Shown here in pieces: positions 32,071 to 40,304 of a stretch of DNA of 63,731 bases (position 1 is the stretch's first letter; each line of letters begins with the position of its first letter). The stretch comes from JAZDLR01 sp964540995 (GTDB lineage Bacteria; Patescibacteriota; Patescibacteriia; UBA1558; 2-01-FULL-52-15), in the NCBI GenBank assembly GCA_964540995.1, contig CAZIOU010000004.1, forward strand, positions 1 to 63,731, read 5' to 3'. The position numbers were made by a program, and so were the translations under genes. The notes under the pieces are model-generated. The model was not told the DNA's origin. It searched no databases and worked only from the letters and a program-made list of their open reading frames with translations.

Positions 32071-32463
32071 ATGGCTACATTATTAGACTATTTATTCAAC
32101 GTAACTCCTGGCGTACCCAACGCCATGTTTTGGCTGGGGACGCTCATTGTTAGCGGCCTATTATTGGCTAGTGGGGTCTTGGGTATTGTCTTGCAGCGTA
32201 GTGAGGAGAAGTTTGTTCACCGTCTCGGCGAGCGTCTAGGATTGTGGGGTTTCACCGGAGGGGTGTTGATGTTGCTTTTGGCCTCTTTCCGTTTCCAGAA
32301 TGTCTATTGGTTCGGCATGCGCTCCTTGATGTATGCTTGGGCTCTCATCTTGATCGTCTGGGGTGCTTACATTGCTCGCTGGTGGTTCTGGTTAGTTCCG
32401 TCACTTCGCGCTAAGCGACAGATGAATCAGGAATATAATCGATATTTACCAAGTAAGAAGTAG
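32071..32463 (+). CDS. Small integral membrane protein (130 aa)
   Basis: Three membrane helices near residues 18-42, 57-73 and 84-108, with short charged loops (QRSEEKFVHRLGERLG) and a basic C-terminus (SLRAKRQMNQEYNRYLPSKK). No family recognised. It starts directly after the methyltransferase stop, so the two are co-translated. Confidence 0.65.
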   Translation: MATLLDYLFNVTPGVPNAMFWLGTLIVSGLLLASGVLGIVLQRSEEKFVHRLGERLGLWGFTGGVLMLLLASFRFQNVYWFGMRSLMYAWALILIVWGAYIARWWFWLVPSLRAKRQMNQEYNRYLPSKK

Positions 32464-32655
32464 GAAGAAGGTGCTCGGTACTCGTTACTCGAAAGAGGGG
32501 AGAATGAAATTAGAAACTGGAAATTTGAAACTTCTTACCCTAATAACTAGTAACAAATAACATTTAACAACAACAGGGACATAATCTCTGTTTTTTATTA
32601 ATGAGCGGTATCCGCAGCCCGGAACCCGGATAGCGGATAGCTGATACCTATCTTA
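32464..32655. repeat. Spacer built from three repeat families
   Basis: Holds GTGCTCGGTACTCGTTACTCG (first 20: GTGCTCGGTACTCGTTACTC), CCCTAATAACTAGTAACAAATAAC-type words (32537-32560) and CCGGAACCCGGATAGCGGAT with inverted flanks GGTATC..GATACC (32607-32648). These are the families that bracket the two four-helix-bundle genes and enter rnhB. No gene seen. Confidence 0.7.
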
Positions 32656-32661
32656 TTCTCA

Positions 32662-33015
32662 ATGCCCAATCTTCAACTCGGCAAGCTCGGTGAATCCGCC
32701 GTGGTCCGCTACATCCGTCAGCAAGGCGGTGTCGTCATTGCACGCAATATTCATTATCGCTGTGGTGAATTGGATATTGTTGCTTGGTGGCGGGGGAGAT
32801 TGTGTTTCGTGGAAGTCAAAACTAGAAGCCAAGCTTCAGATTTACTTGGTGGTTTGGAAGAGGCGATGACCGAAGCCAAGGCAGAGCGCTTCGCAGCTGC
32901 GGCGGAGCGGTTCATGCAAGGCGTAGCTTCTGATATAGAGAGTGAATGTTTGGTGGCGTTGGTGTGGCCGATGGGCAATGAAAAGTTGAAGATGAAGCTG
33001 ATCAGTTTAGAGTGA
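32662..33015 (+). CDS. yraN: YraN family (UPF0102) nuclease-fold protein
   Basis: Protein of 117 residues: NLQLGKLGESAVVRYIRQQGG, then RYRCGELDIVAWWRGRLCFVEVKTRSQ. The E..GEID(L)V...VEVKxR pattern is the restriction-endonuclease-like core of YraN, with Glu, Asp and Glu-x-Lys in place. These proteins are often near rnhB, which is 2.3 kb upstream here. The C-terminal 25 residues depart from the usual pattern. Confidence 0.88.
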   Translation: MPNLQLGKLGESAVVRYIRQQGGVVIARNIHYRCGELDIVAWWRGRLCFVEVKTRSQASDLLGGLEEAMTEAKAERFAAAAERFMQGVASDIESECLVALVWPMGNEKLKMKLISLE

Positions 33016-33017
33016 TT

Positions 33018-33150
33018 TGATAGCTGAACGAGGCGTCACGAGGACAGCGAAGTCCGTCTCGACTCGCCAAAGCTCGTTGCGAAAGAAAGAGCCGTTTGCA
33101 AGCAAACGACCTACCCCAGAGGGGAAAGGAGACGAGCTTGCAATGACGGC
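33018..33150. repeat. Composite repeat spacer downstream of yraN
   Basis: CGAGGCGTCACGAGGACAGC, a GCCGTTTGCAAGCAAACGAC hairpin, and GAGACGAGCTTGCAATGACG, a relative of the CAATGACG-framed unit at 26172 and 29919. No gene. Confidence 0.5.
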
Positions 33151-33162
33151 TGGTGCGGGGTC

Positions 33163-33190
33163 TTGACACATCCTGGATTTGTGTTAGTAT
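33163..33190 (+). promoter_or_regulatory. Promoter of candidate RNA at 33197
   Basis: TTGACA (33163-33168), 16-nt spacer, TAGTAT (33185-33190). Confidence 0.65.
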
Positions 33191-33196
33191 AGCCAA

Positions 33197-33405
33197 GCTG
33201 TTTTGAAGCGTCGCCGCTTACTCGACATCCTTGTTCTTTCTGGCGGCCCGTCAAAACTAGTGTCCGAAGACATAGAGCTTCGCCCTTGATTCTTGCCGAA
33301 TCAAAAAACTCTATGTGTCAAACACTGCGGCCCACAGCCAAAGCAACGCAACGTTCTCTTCGGACGCACTACCCCTCCAGCCTAAAAACTGGAGGGTTTC
33401 TTTTT
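33197..33405 (+). ncRNA. Candidate structured RNA with possible pseudoknot
   Basis: A promoter-to-terminator unit of about 209 nt. Helices: GTTTTGA (33200)/TCAAAAC (33251) enclosing AAGCG-TCGC-CGCTT; AGTGT (33259)/ACACT (33322); ACATAGAG (33270)/CTCTATGT (33309); TTGATTC-TTGCC-GAATCAA (33286-33304). CCGAAG (33264-33269), left unpaired between two of these, matches CTTCGG (33358-33363), extendable to 9 bp: a pseudoknot or a switch. The terminator CCCTCCAG/CTGGAGGG plus TTTCTTTTT ends at 33405. It may be a stand-alone RNA or a regulated leader of the DUF3800 gene. Confidence 0.55.
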
Positions 33406-33486
33406 GGCTCGGCTTTGACAAAAATAATTTCGCGAATTACTCTTCAGTACAAGCTTGAATTTTTTGCCGATCAAATTTTATATTAT

Positions 33487-34320
33487 ATGAACTCTAGCTC
33501 AAAGATAGCTTATATAGATGCGAGTGGAACTTTTGCAAAAAACGATCGTTTCTTTGGAGTAGGAATGCTTACGGTCTCGAATGCCGGCAAATTGAACGAT
33601 AAATTACACCTAGTTTCCCAGAGGGTTGCCGCAATCTCAAATTCTCAAAAGGAACAAACCCTGAGTCAACTAAAGCGTGACGGAGATTTGGACCAGATCA
33701 TCAGAATGCTTAGACATTCGAGAAATTTTGAACTTAAATTTGACAAAATAACCCCAACTAAGGTGGAACAATATAAAGAGCTTATACGTATATTTCTAAG
33801 TGATAATTCGAATAGATTTGTTGCAATGGTTATTGATAAAAAAGAGGTTGGGTATAATGACAATTTTTTTTCTACAACGTGGGATGCATATACAAGTTAT
33901 GTTGCAACTCTTGTGACGCATGAACTTGTAAACTTGCCCAATGAAGAAATGTTCCTTGTTCTTGATGAGTTACCCAAGCCAAAGGCTCAGAAGGACTCCC
34001 TTGAGGAGATCATTGTAGAAAAAGTGGATCGCCAGTGTAAAAGAAAACACTCAGATAAGAAACTCTGCGCACTAAAGAATTGCATCAGAATCGAAAGTCA
34101 CTCAAACTTACTTATGCAGTTATGTGATGTCTTATTGGGTGCCGTCATGTTTGATTTTAAAAAAAACGCAGGGGTTCTCTCCGAACAATTGCAAATAAAA
34201 AAAGACCCGGTTGTTGATATCTTGAGGACGTCTTTGGGTCGGCAGAGTCTTGATCTACCCTTTACTGTAAATAGGCCGGTATATTTTAATGTTTGGCGGC
34301 CCATCTGGAAACAGGAGTAA
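33487..34320 (+). CDS. DUF3800-type protein (RNase-H-like fold)
   Basis: Protein of 277 residues; ATG 33487 is chosen since upstream codons overlap the RNA terminator. Motifs: IAYIDASGTF at the start (DUF3800 usually YxDESG), FELKFDKI, FVAMVIDK, FLVLDELP, and IESHSNLLMQLCDVLLGAV near the end. The acidic residues fit a nuclease-like metal site, but the usual Glu of DESG is Ala here. The gene is clearly more A+T-rich than its neighbours and follows a structured RNA, both suggesting transfer. DUF3800 genes are frequent in mobile and defence-linked loci. Confidence 0.75.
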   Translation: MNSSSKIAYIDASGTFAKNDRFFGVGMLTVSNAGKLNDKLHLVSQRVAAISNSQKEQTLSQLKRDGDLDQIIRMLRHSRNFELKFDKITPTKVEQYKELIRIFLSDNSNRFVAMVIDKKEVGYNDNFFSTTWDAYTSYVATLVTHELVNLPNEEMFLVLDELPKPKAQKDSLEEIIVEKVDRQCKRKHSDKKLCALKNCIRIESHSNLLMQLCDVLLGAVMFDFKKNAGVLSEQLQIKKDPVVDILRTSLGRQSLDLPFTVNRPVYFNVWRPIWKQE

Positions 34321-34325
34321 ATAAA

Positions 34326-34377
34326 AAAAGAGGGGAGAGCGACAAATGACCGCATCCCCTCAGAATTACCTTTTTAT
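34326..34377 (+). terminator. Terminator of the DUF3800 gene
   Basis: GAGGGGA..TCCCCTC hairpin with a long loop followed by CTTTTTATTAT. Confidence 0.5.
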
Positions 34378-34405
34378 TATAGCACATTCGTTTTGTCAAG
34401 TATCC

Positions 34406-34471
34406 TTGACCTTTTAATGTTTTTAAGCTAAAGTATTTACATAGACTTAGTAACAAACTAAGTCTTTTTTT
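34406..34471 (+). promoter_or_regulatory. Promoter followed at once by a terminator, upstream of nusA
   Basis: TTGACC (34406-34411), 17 nt, TAAAGT (34429-34434), then AGACTTAGT-AACAA-ACTAAGTCT with TTTTTT (34443-34471). The start site would be only a few bases before the hairpin. Read-through would reach nusA at 34617, so this may be an attenuator. Confidence 0.55.
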
Positions 34472-34479
34472 CTTCCTTA

Positions 34480-34600
34480 AATTAACCATCCCGTTACGCG
34501 GGATGAGAATTCAATAAAGAAAACCCGCCGTAGTCCTGAGCTAGCTCGCCTCGCTAAAGCGACAGCGAAGCGGGTCGAAGGACGAAGGAGGGTTCTAATT
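34480..34600. repeat. Spacer repeats before nusA
   Basis: CATCCCGTTACGCGGGATG palindrome, and GTCCTGAGCTAGCTCGCCTC..GGGTCGAAGGAC, an inverted repeat of the TCCTGAGC type also present at 49978. No gene. Confidence 0.6.
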
Positions 34601-34616
34601 AAATGCTAAAAGCATT

Positions 34617-35891
34617 ATGTCTAACGAAATATTACAAGCCATCAAGGTCATCTGCGAGGAGAAGAATCTTTCTCTCGAGTCGGTGATCGAGACGATCGAA
34701 GCTGCTATGGCGGCTGCCTATCGTAAAGACTTTGCCGAGAAGAATCAGAACGTCAAAGTTGTTTTTGATTCTAAGACCGGACATTCCAAAGTCTACGACG
34801 TGAAGGTCGTAGTTCCTGATGTTGATCTAGAAGCCCAAGACGCTGCTTGGGAAGAGCAGCATGCACGTCGTGAAGCGGGTGAAGAGATTTCTGAAGAGGA
34901 TGAAATCAAACGTTTCAATCCTAAGACAGAAGTCATGTTGTCGGAAGCCAAGAAGATTCGTAAAGGAATTGAACTGGGTGAGGAAATTATCACTGAGCTG
35001 TCAGTACCGGCTGAATACGGTCGTATGGCAGCACAAACAGCCAAACAAGTTATCATTCAACGGCTACGTGAAGCCGAACGTGAGAACGTCTTTACCAACT
35101 TCAAAGATAAAGTCGGCGTCGTGCTTAATGGTACGGTGCAACGTTTCGATGGTCGTGCTGTTGTCGTTGATATTGGTCAGGCGCAAGCTATCATGCCACC
35201 GGAAGATCAGATTCGCAGTGAACGCTATATGCCTGGCTCACGTTTCAAATTTTATATTTCTGCCGTTGAGATGAAAGCCAAAGGTCCAGAGATTCTGGTT
35301 TCACGCGCTCATGGAGAATTGGTCCGTCAGCTCTTCGCGCAAGAAGTTCCGGAAGTCAATGCCGGTACGGTGGTTATCAAGGAAGTCGCTCGAGAAGCTG
35401 GCTCTCGTACCAAGATTGCGGTCACTACCGAAGATCCCAACATCGATCCGGTCGGATCGTGTGTCGGACAACGCGGTACTCGAGTGCAGACCGTCATCGC
35501 CGAACTCGGTGGTGAGAAGATTGATATCATCGAGTGGAACGAAGACGCGCAGAGTTTCATTACCCAAGCTTTATCTCCAGCCAAAGTTATCTCCGTTGAA
35601 TTATTACCCGAGTCACAAGTAGCGGTCGTCAAGGTTCCGGAAGATCAACTCTCTTTGGCCATTGGTCGCTCTGGTCAGAATGTTCGTCTCGCTTCTAAAT
35701 TAACTGGTTGGAAGATTGATATTGCTTCCCCAGACGGCACTGTCCAGGGCATGACCGAAGCTAGCGAAGAAGCTGTGCCGGTAACTTCTGATACGGCTGC
35801 CGATGAGGCTCCTGCAGAAGAGGCCACAGCTGCCCCGGTAGTTGAAGCTACCGAGGAAGTTGCAGTCGAAGACAAAATTGAATCTAACTAA
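34617..35891 (+). CDS. nusA: Transcription termination/antitermination factor NusA
   Basis: Protein of 424 residues. N-terminal RNA-polymerase-binding domain (residues 1-165), S1 domain (KVGVVLNGTVQRFDGRAVVVDIG), then KH domains with GSCVGQRGTRVQTV and the second GRSGQNVRLASKLTGW. The N-terminal domain holds an extra charged segment of about 45 residues (AQDAAWEEQHARREAGEEIS onward), and the tail is Ala/Glu-rich. It controls pausing, termination and antitermination. First gene of nusA-hppA-tig. Confidence 0.95.
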   Translation: MSNEILQAIKVICEEKNLSLESVIETIEAAMAAAYRKDFAEKNQNVKVVFDSKTGHSKVYDVKVVVPDVDLEAQDAAWEEQHARREAGEEISEEDEIKRFNPKTEVMLSEAKKIRKGIELGEEIITELSVPAEYGRMAAQTAKQVIIQRLREAERENVFTNFKDKVGVVLNGTVQRFDGRAVVVDIGQAQAIMPPEDQIRSERYMPGSRFKFYISAVEMKAKGPEILVSRAHGELVRQLFAQEVPEVNAGTVVIKEVAREAGSRTKIAVTTEDPNIDPVGSCVGQRGTRVQTVIAELGGEKIDIIEWNEDAQSFITQALSPAKVISVELLPESQVAVVKVPEDQLSLAIGRSGQNVRLASKLTGWKIDIASPDGTVQGMTEASEEAVPVTSDTAADEAPAEEATAAPVVEATEEVAVEDKIESN

Positions 35892-35912
35892 GCTTAGTAA
35901 CCTCTCATCATT

Positions 35913-37928
35913 ATGATCACTACTATTGTGTTTCCTCTGCTAGCCGCTGTGCTAGCTATCGTCGCTGGAGCTGTCCTAGCTCGACGCATCATGAGCCAAT
36001 CGGCTGGTACCGAACGCATGCAAGAGATTGCTGCTGCTATTCAGCAAGGCGCCAGAGCTTTCTTGACTCGTCAGTACAAGACCGTCGCTTTCATTGCTGT
36101 CCCCCTTTTCTTAATTATCGGTTTCATCCCAGCGCTTGGCTGGTCCATGGCGTTGGCCTTTATCATCGGAGCTACTCTTTCGGCTGCCGCTGGTATCATT
36201 GGTATGAATGTAGCCGTCCGAGCTAACGTCCGTACTGCTGCCGCTGCCAATGACGGCTTGGCTCCTGCATTACGTACCGCTGTCTGGGGTGGAGCAGTCA
36301 CTGGCTTCTTGGTCGTAGGACTAGGGTTACTCGGTGTCGCTGGTCTCTACAGTCTGGGTATGAGTGTTAATCATTTGATTGGTCTGACTTTTGGATCAAG
36401 TTTGATTTCTGTTTTCGCTCGTCTCGGTGGAGGAATCTTCACCAAAGCGGCTGACGTCGGCGCTGACCTGGTAGGCAAAGTGGAAGCTGGCATCCCCGAA
36501 GATGATCCTCGCAACCCAGCTACGATCGCTGACAATGTCGGTGATAACGTCGGTGATGATGCTGGTATGGCTGCTGATTTATTTGAAACTTATGCCGTAA
36601 CCTCTGTTATCACCATGCTGGTCGGAAGTTTGACCTACGTCGGTAAGGAAGAGGCCGTCTTGTTCCCGCTGATTATCGGCGGAGTATCTGTCATCACCTC
36701 CTTGATCGGTTTATTCTTCATCCGACTGGGCAAAGGCAAGAATATTATGGGTGCCTTGTACAAAGGTTTGATCGCTGCCGGAATATTGTCAGCTATCGTA
36801 CTCTATCCGATCACTATGTCGATGATGAGTGACCTAGTGAGTGTCAAAGCGATGAATATCTATTGGTCGGCTATCGTTGGTCTGGTCGTTACTGCTTTGA
36901 TGGTAGTTATCACTGAATACTACACCTCAACTAAATATAAGCCGGTACACAATGTAGCCAAAGCTTCGGAAACCGGACACGGTACGAATGTTATTGCTGG
37001 TTTGGCGCTATCGATGCGCTCAACGGTCTTACCGGTTATCGTCATTGTTCTGGGTATCTTGATCAGCTTCACCTTGGCTGGTATCTATGGCGTCGCTATT
37101 GCTGCCATGGCCATGTTGTCACTAGCTGGTATGGTGGTAACGATCGATGCTTACGGACCTATCGCAGATAATGCTGGCGGTATCGCTGAAATGAGTGGCA
37201 TGGATAAGCGTATTCGCGATGAAATTATTGATCCTCTGGATGCTGTCGGTAATACGACTAAAGCGGTAACCAAAGGGTATGCGATTGCCTCCGCTGGTCT
37301 GGCAGCCTTGGTGCTCTTCTACGCCTATGTGGCCGAGATCCAACGCGCTGGTGCTTCTATTATCTTCGAACTATCTAATCCCTACGTCATTGCCGGTCTC
37401 TTGATCGGAGGACTGCTGCCGTTCTGGTTCTCTTCCTTGGCCATGGAAGCCGTAGGCAAAGCTGCTGGTGCAGTCGTGGAAGAAGTTCGTCGTCAGTTTA
37501 AGAATGACCCAGGCATCATGGAAGGTACTTCCAAGCCTGATTACGCTCGAGCGGTTGATATCGTAACTATTTCCGCTTTGCGTCAGATGATTGTCCCAGC
37601 CTTGATCCCAGTACTGGCTCCGATCGTCTTGGCGGTTGCCTTCCGCGGAGAACGAGCCCTCTTGATAATCGGTGGAATGCTTATCGGTAGTATTGTCACC
37701 GGATTATTCTTGGCTATCTCCATGACTTCTGGTGGTGGTGCTTGGGACAATGCTAAGAAATATATCGAACAGGGTAATCATGGTGGTAAGGGCAGCGACG
37801 CTCACAAGGCGGCTGTCACTGGTGATACTGTCGGCGATCCTTATAAAGATACTGCCGGCCCAGCCATCAACCCAATGATCAAGATTCTGAACATTGTAGC
37901 CTTACTCTTAGTTGCTCTCTTACTCTAA
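35913..37928 (+). CDS. hppA: Membrane-bound proton-pumping pyrophosphatase, K+-independent type
   Basis: Protein of 671 residues with about 16 membrane helices. The substrate site shows DVGADLVGKVEAGIPEDDPRNPA and DNVGDNVGD, and the C-terminal partner EQGNHGGKGSDAHKAAVTGDTVGDP in outline. GNTTKAVTKG carries Lys at the position that, by published mutagenesis of this family, makes the enzyme K+-independent (Ala in K+-dependent forms), which points to H+ pumping. It uses pyrophosphate to energise the membrane, valuable in a fermentative small cell. Its stop overlaps the tig ATG. Confidence 0.95.
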   Translation: MITTIVFPLLAAVLAIVAGAVLARRIMSQSAGTERMQEIAAAIQQGARAFLTRQYKTVAFIAVPLFLIIGFIPALGWSMALAFIIGATLSAAAGIIGMNVAVRANVRTAAAANDGLAPALRTAVWGGAVTGFLVVGLGLLGVAGLYSLGMSVNHLIGLTFGSSLISVFARLGGGIFTKAADVGADLVGKVEAGIPEDDPRNPATIADNVGDNVGDDAGMAADLFETYAVTSVITMLVGSLTYVGKEEAVLFPLIIGGVSVITSLIGLFFIRLGKGKNIMGALYKGLIAAGILSAIVLYPITMSMMSDLVSVKAMNIYWSAIVGLVVTALMVVITEYYTSTKYKPVHNVAKASETGHGTNVIAGLALSMRSTVLPVIVIVLGILISFTLAGIYGVAIAAMAMLSLAGMVVTIDAYGPIADNAGGIAEMSGMDKRIRDEIIDPLDAVGNTTKAVTKGYAIASAGLAALVLFYAYVAEIQRAGASIIFELSNPYVIAGLLIGGLLPFWFSSLAMEAVGKAAGAVVEEVRRQFKNDPGIMEGTSKPDYARAVDIVTISALRQMIVPALIPVLAPIVLAVAFRGERALLIIGGMLIGSIVTGLFLAISMTSGGGAWDNAKKYIEQGNHGGKGSDAHKAAVTGDTVGDPYKDTAGPAINPMIKILNIVALLLVALLL

Positions 37929-39211
37929 TGACTGTACAAGAAAAGAAATTAGACCATGGTCAGCTGGAATTGACCATTGAATTAGCCGTTGATGAGTTGG
38001 TACCCTATATCGAGCAAGCGGCTAAACGATTATCTGATAAGACAGCTATTCCTGGATTCCGTCCCGGCAAAGCACCACTCGAAATCGTCAAGTCTCATGT
38101 CGGTGAGATGGCTATTTGGCAAGAAGCGGCACAACTAGCAGTACCCAAGGTGGTTCATAACGTTATTGTCGATAAGAAGATTAATACTGTTGGTCAGCCG
38201 CAGATCGTACTCGATAAGTTGGCTCCCAATAACCCCCTGGTCTTTACCGCTGTAGTGGCATTGATGCCCGATGTGACGTTGGGTAAATGGCAGTCCTTGA
38301 AATTACCACTAGAGGAAGTCGTTGTAACTGATGAAGAAATTAGTAAAGTAGTTTTGGACTTCGCTTCGTGGCAGGCTACTGAAACCGTCGTCGATCGTCC
38401 GGCGCAGATGGGCGACAAGATTGAGGCTGATTTCGAAGTCTTGATTGATGGCGTCGTCATTGAAGGCGGTAAGGCTAGTAAATATCCGCTCGTTCTCGGT
38501 GCTGGCACTATGATCCCTGGTATGGAAGAACAATTCGTGGGACTCAAGGCGGGAGAGGAGAAAGAATTTGATCTCACGTTCCCTAAGGAGTATCACCAAG
38601 CATCATTAACCGGTAAGCAAGCTCATTTCAAAATCAAAATTATCAGCGTGATGCAGCGCACTATGCCTGTCGTCAATGATGAGTGGGCACAGAAGATTGT
38701 AAATAAGACCTTATTCGAATGGCGACAAGAATTGCGTGAAGGTATCAAAGCTGACAAAGAAGCTGAGAAAACTCGCGAGTGGGAAAATAGCGTCATGGAG
38801 CAAATAATCGGTGTCTGTACTTTCGGCGATGTTCCTAAGGTTCTACTCGATAATGAGATTTCCAAGATGCTGCACGAGCTTCAGCATAGTGTAGAACAGA
38901 AACGCATGAAATGGGACGACTACTTGTCCAGCATGAAGAAGACCGAAGAGCAGATGAAGCAAGAGTTCGAGCCCACTGCTATCAATCGAGTCAAAGCGGC
39001 CCTGGTGATGCGACAAATCGCCAAAGAGTCAGAGATGAAATTGACCGTAGAAGAGATGGAACAAGATATTGCCGCGCAAGAACAACAGTATCAAGGTAAT
39101 GAACAAGCGTTGGAAGTTGTGCGCAGCAGTGAATATCGTGAGTATATGGAAAGTGTCCTGATCAACCGCAAAGTAATGCAGTTGATCCGCGATACGATCG
39201 TGGGTAAGTAA
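37928..39211 (+). CDS. tig: Trigger factor (ribosome-associated chaperone/PPIase)
   Basis: Protein of 427 residues. The N-terminal ribosome-binding domain has the signature GFRPGKAPLEIV; the FKBP-like PPIase domain spans about 150-245 (GDKIEADFEVLIDG..PLVLGAGTMIPGMEEQFVGLKAGEEKEF in outline), followed by the long helical chaperone domain. It shields nascent chains at the ribosome exit. TAATG coupling with hppA. A strong terminator follows. Confidence 0.95.
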   Translation: MTVQEKKLDHGQLELTIELAVDELVPYIEQAAKRLSDKTAIPGFRPGKAPLEIVKSHVGEMAIWQEAAQLAVPKVVHNVIVDKKINTVGQPQIVLDKLAPNNPLVFTAVVALMPDVTLGKWQSLKLPLEEVVVTDEEISKVVLDFASWQATETVVDRPAQMGDKIEADFEVLIDGVVIEGGKASKYPLVLGAGTMIPGMEEQFVGLKAGEEKEFDLTFPKEYHQASLTGKQAHFKIKIISVMQRTMPVVNDEWAQKIVNKTLFEWRQELREGIKADKEAEKTREWENSVMEQIIGVCTFGDVPKVLLDNEISKMLHELQHSVEQKRMKWDDYLSSMKKTEEQMKQEFEPTAINRVKAALVMRQIAKESEMKLTVEEMEQDIAAQEQQYQGNEQALEVVRSSEYREYMESVLINRKVMQLIRDTIVGK

Positions 39212-39228
39212 GATTAAAAAAAATAATA

Positions 39229-39257
39229 CAGCTCCCTACTGATGAAGTAGGGAGCTG
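39229..39257. terminator. Terminator between tig and the 39261 gene
   Basis: CAGCTCCCTACT-GATGA-AGTAGGGAGCTG, perfect hairpin with T-rich flank on both strands. Confidence 0.85.
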
Positions 39258-39260
39258 TTG

Positions 39261-39605
39261 TTATTGGACGCCTTGATTGTGCTCAAGGAAGCTGGCCAAA
39301 CGCTGACGATAGAACTCGTTGGCATTTGGCACGTCGATAATCACAAAGTCAATCGAAATCGACCCGTCGTCCTCATCGATCTCGATGACAGGGAAGGGTG
39401 CGTCGGTTAGATCTTTGCCCTCGGTCAGCTCGACTGCCTTACGCAACCAGCACACATAATAACTCCAGAACAAATGCTGCAAGTTCTCAATAGGATCAGC
39501 AGTTAATGGTGTGCCGAGTTTTTGCCGGTGCTCTGCCTCGGGCAAGAGCGGCTGAAGAGGTTTGACGGGAGAAGATCGACGTTCGGGCTTGCCATTGCTA
39601 GCCAT
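39261..39605 (-). CDS. Small acidic hypothetical protein (114 aa)
   Basis: Not recognised. Start at ATG 39605 because GAGGAGCTCAAC precedes it. A Lys/Pro-rich N-terminus (residues 1-25) leads to helices (ENLQHLFWSYYVCWLRKAVELTEG in outline) and a beta-like IEIDEDDGSISIDFVIID, ending FLEHNQGVQ. No membrane segment. One-gene unit of the accessory type. Confidence 0.55.
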   Translation of the reverse strand: MASNGKPERRSSPVKPLQPLLPEAEHRQKLGTPLTADPIENLQHLFWSYYVCWLRKAVELTEGKDLTDAPFPVIEIDEDDGSISIDFVIIDVPNANEFYRQRLASFLEHNQGVQ

Positions 39606-39687
39606 GTTGAGCTCCTCTCGAGTGTAAGGTACGTACTTAGATAATGTGTAGATAGTAGAGTATTTCCCTATGCTTGGCAAATAAAAA

Positions 39688-39727
39688 GACCCCGACCGAT
39701 TCGCGATGTGCTGCGAAAGGGTCGGGG
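39688..39727 (-). terminator. Terminator of the 39735 gene
   Basis: ACCCCGACC..GGTCGGGGT with TTCGC..GCGAA inside; minus-strand flank reads TTTTTATTTG. Confidence 0.8.
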
Positions 39728-39734
39728 TGGTGGG

Positions 39735-40304
39735 TTAGGCGAGCTTAGTCTCCACCATGAGATCGGCAGCCGTGGTCGGCTTGCCAGTGTACTTCGCGTA
39801 CAAGCTGGCCAGCCCACCGAAGAAGGTCGTCGGGCTATCCGGTTTTTCGGTTTCCAACGCCTGCTTCAGGAAGTGCGGCCGGAATTTGCCGTTGGCACGG
39901 GCCAGCAGTGCTCCCATCTGCCTGCGCCAGCCCCTGCGACGACGGCTGATACCGAGCTGATCGGCAGTCTCGGCGTAAGCCTGCTCGAGCTTAGCGGCAT
40001 CCTTGGTCGCGGCTGCTTTGAGCATCGTCAACTTGGCCTTCACCAGCTTGGCGACCGAATTATCCTTAGAAGTATCGGTTGCCTTTATCTGCTTCTTCGC
40101 AGCAGGCTTCTTCGTCGCGAGCTTGGTGGCTTTGATCGGAGTTTTGTCAGTCGCGGGGTTGATGACAGTACGCATCAACTCGACCAGCTTGTCGTAGTTT
40201 TCGGCTTTCTTCTCGATCTCATCAAGAAGAGCCAAAGCATCTGAGTCGCCCATAGCGATTACAACGGCACGCAACCGAGCGAGCTTAATATTCGTTCCAG
40301 TCAT
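39735..40304 (-). CDS. Lys/Ala-rich basic protein, histone-H1-like linker
   Basis: Protein of 189 residues from ATG 40304, with CAGGAGAACAAC before it. A helical N-terminus (ARLRAVVIAMGDSDALALLDEIEKKAENYDKLVELM in outline) leads to a linker resembling histone H1 tails (ATKLATKKPAAKKQIKATD), then GISRRRRGWRRQMG and a C-terminal helical part. The overall charge is strongly basic, so nucleic-acid binding is likely. The reading frame is open upstream into the methyltransferase-like ORF, so this may be either a separate gene or the C-terminal part of a fusion. Confidence 0.6.
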   Translation of the reverse strand: MTGTNIKLARLRAVVIAMGDSDALALLDEIEKKAENYDKLVELMRTVINPATDKTPIKATKLATKKPAAKKQIKATDTSKDNSVAKLVKAKLTMLKAAATKDAAKLEQAYAETADQLGISRRRRGWRRQMGALLARANGKFRPHFLKQALETEKPDSPTTFFGGLASLYAKYTGKPTTAADLMVETKLA

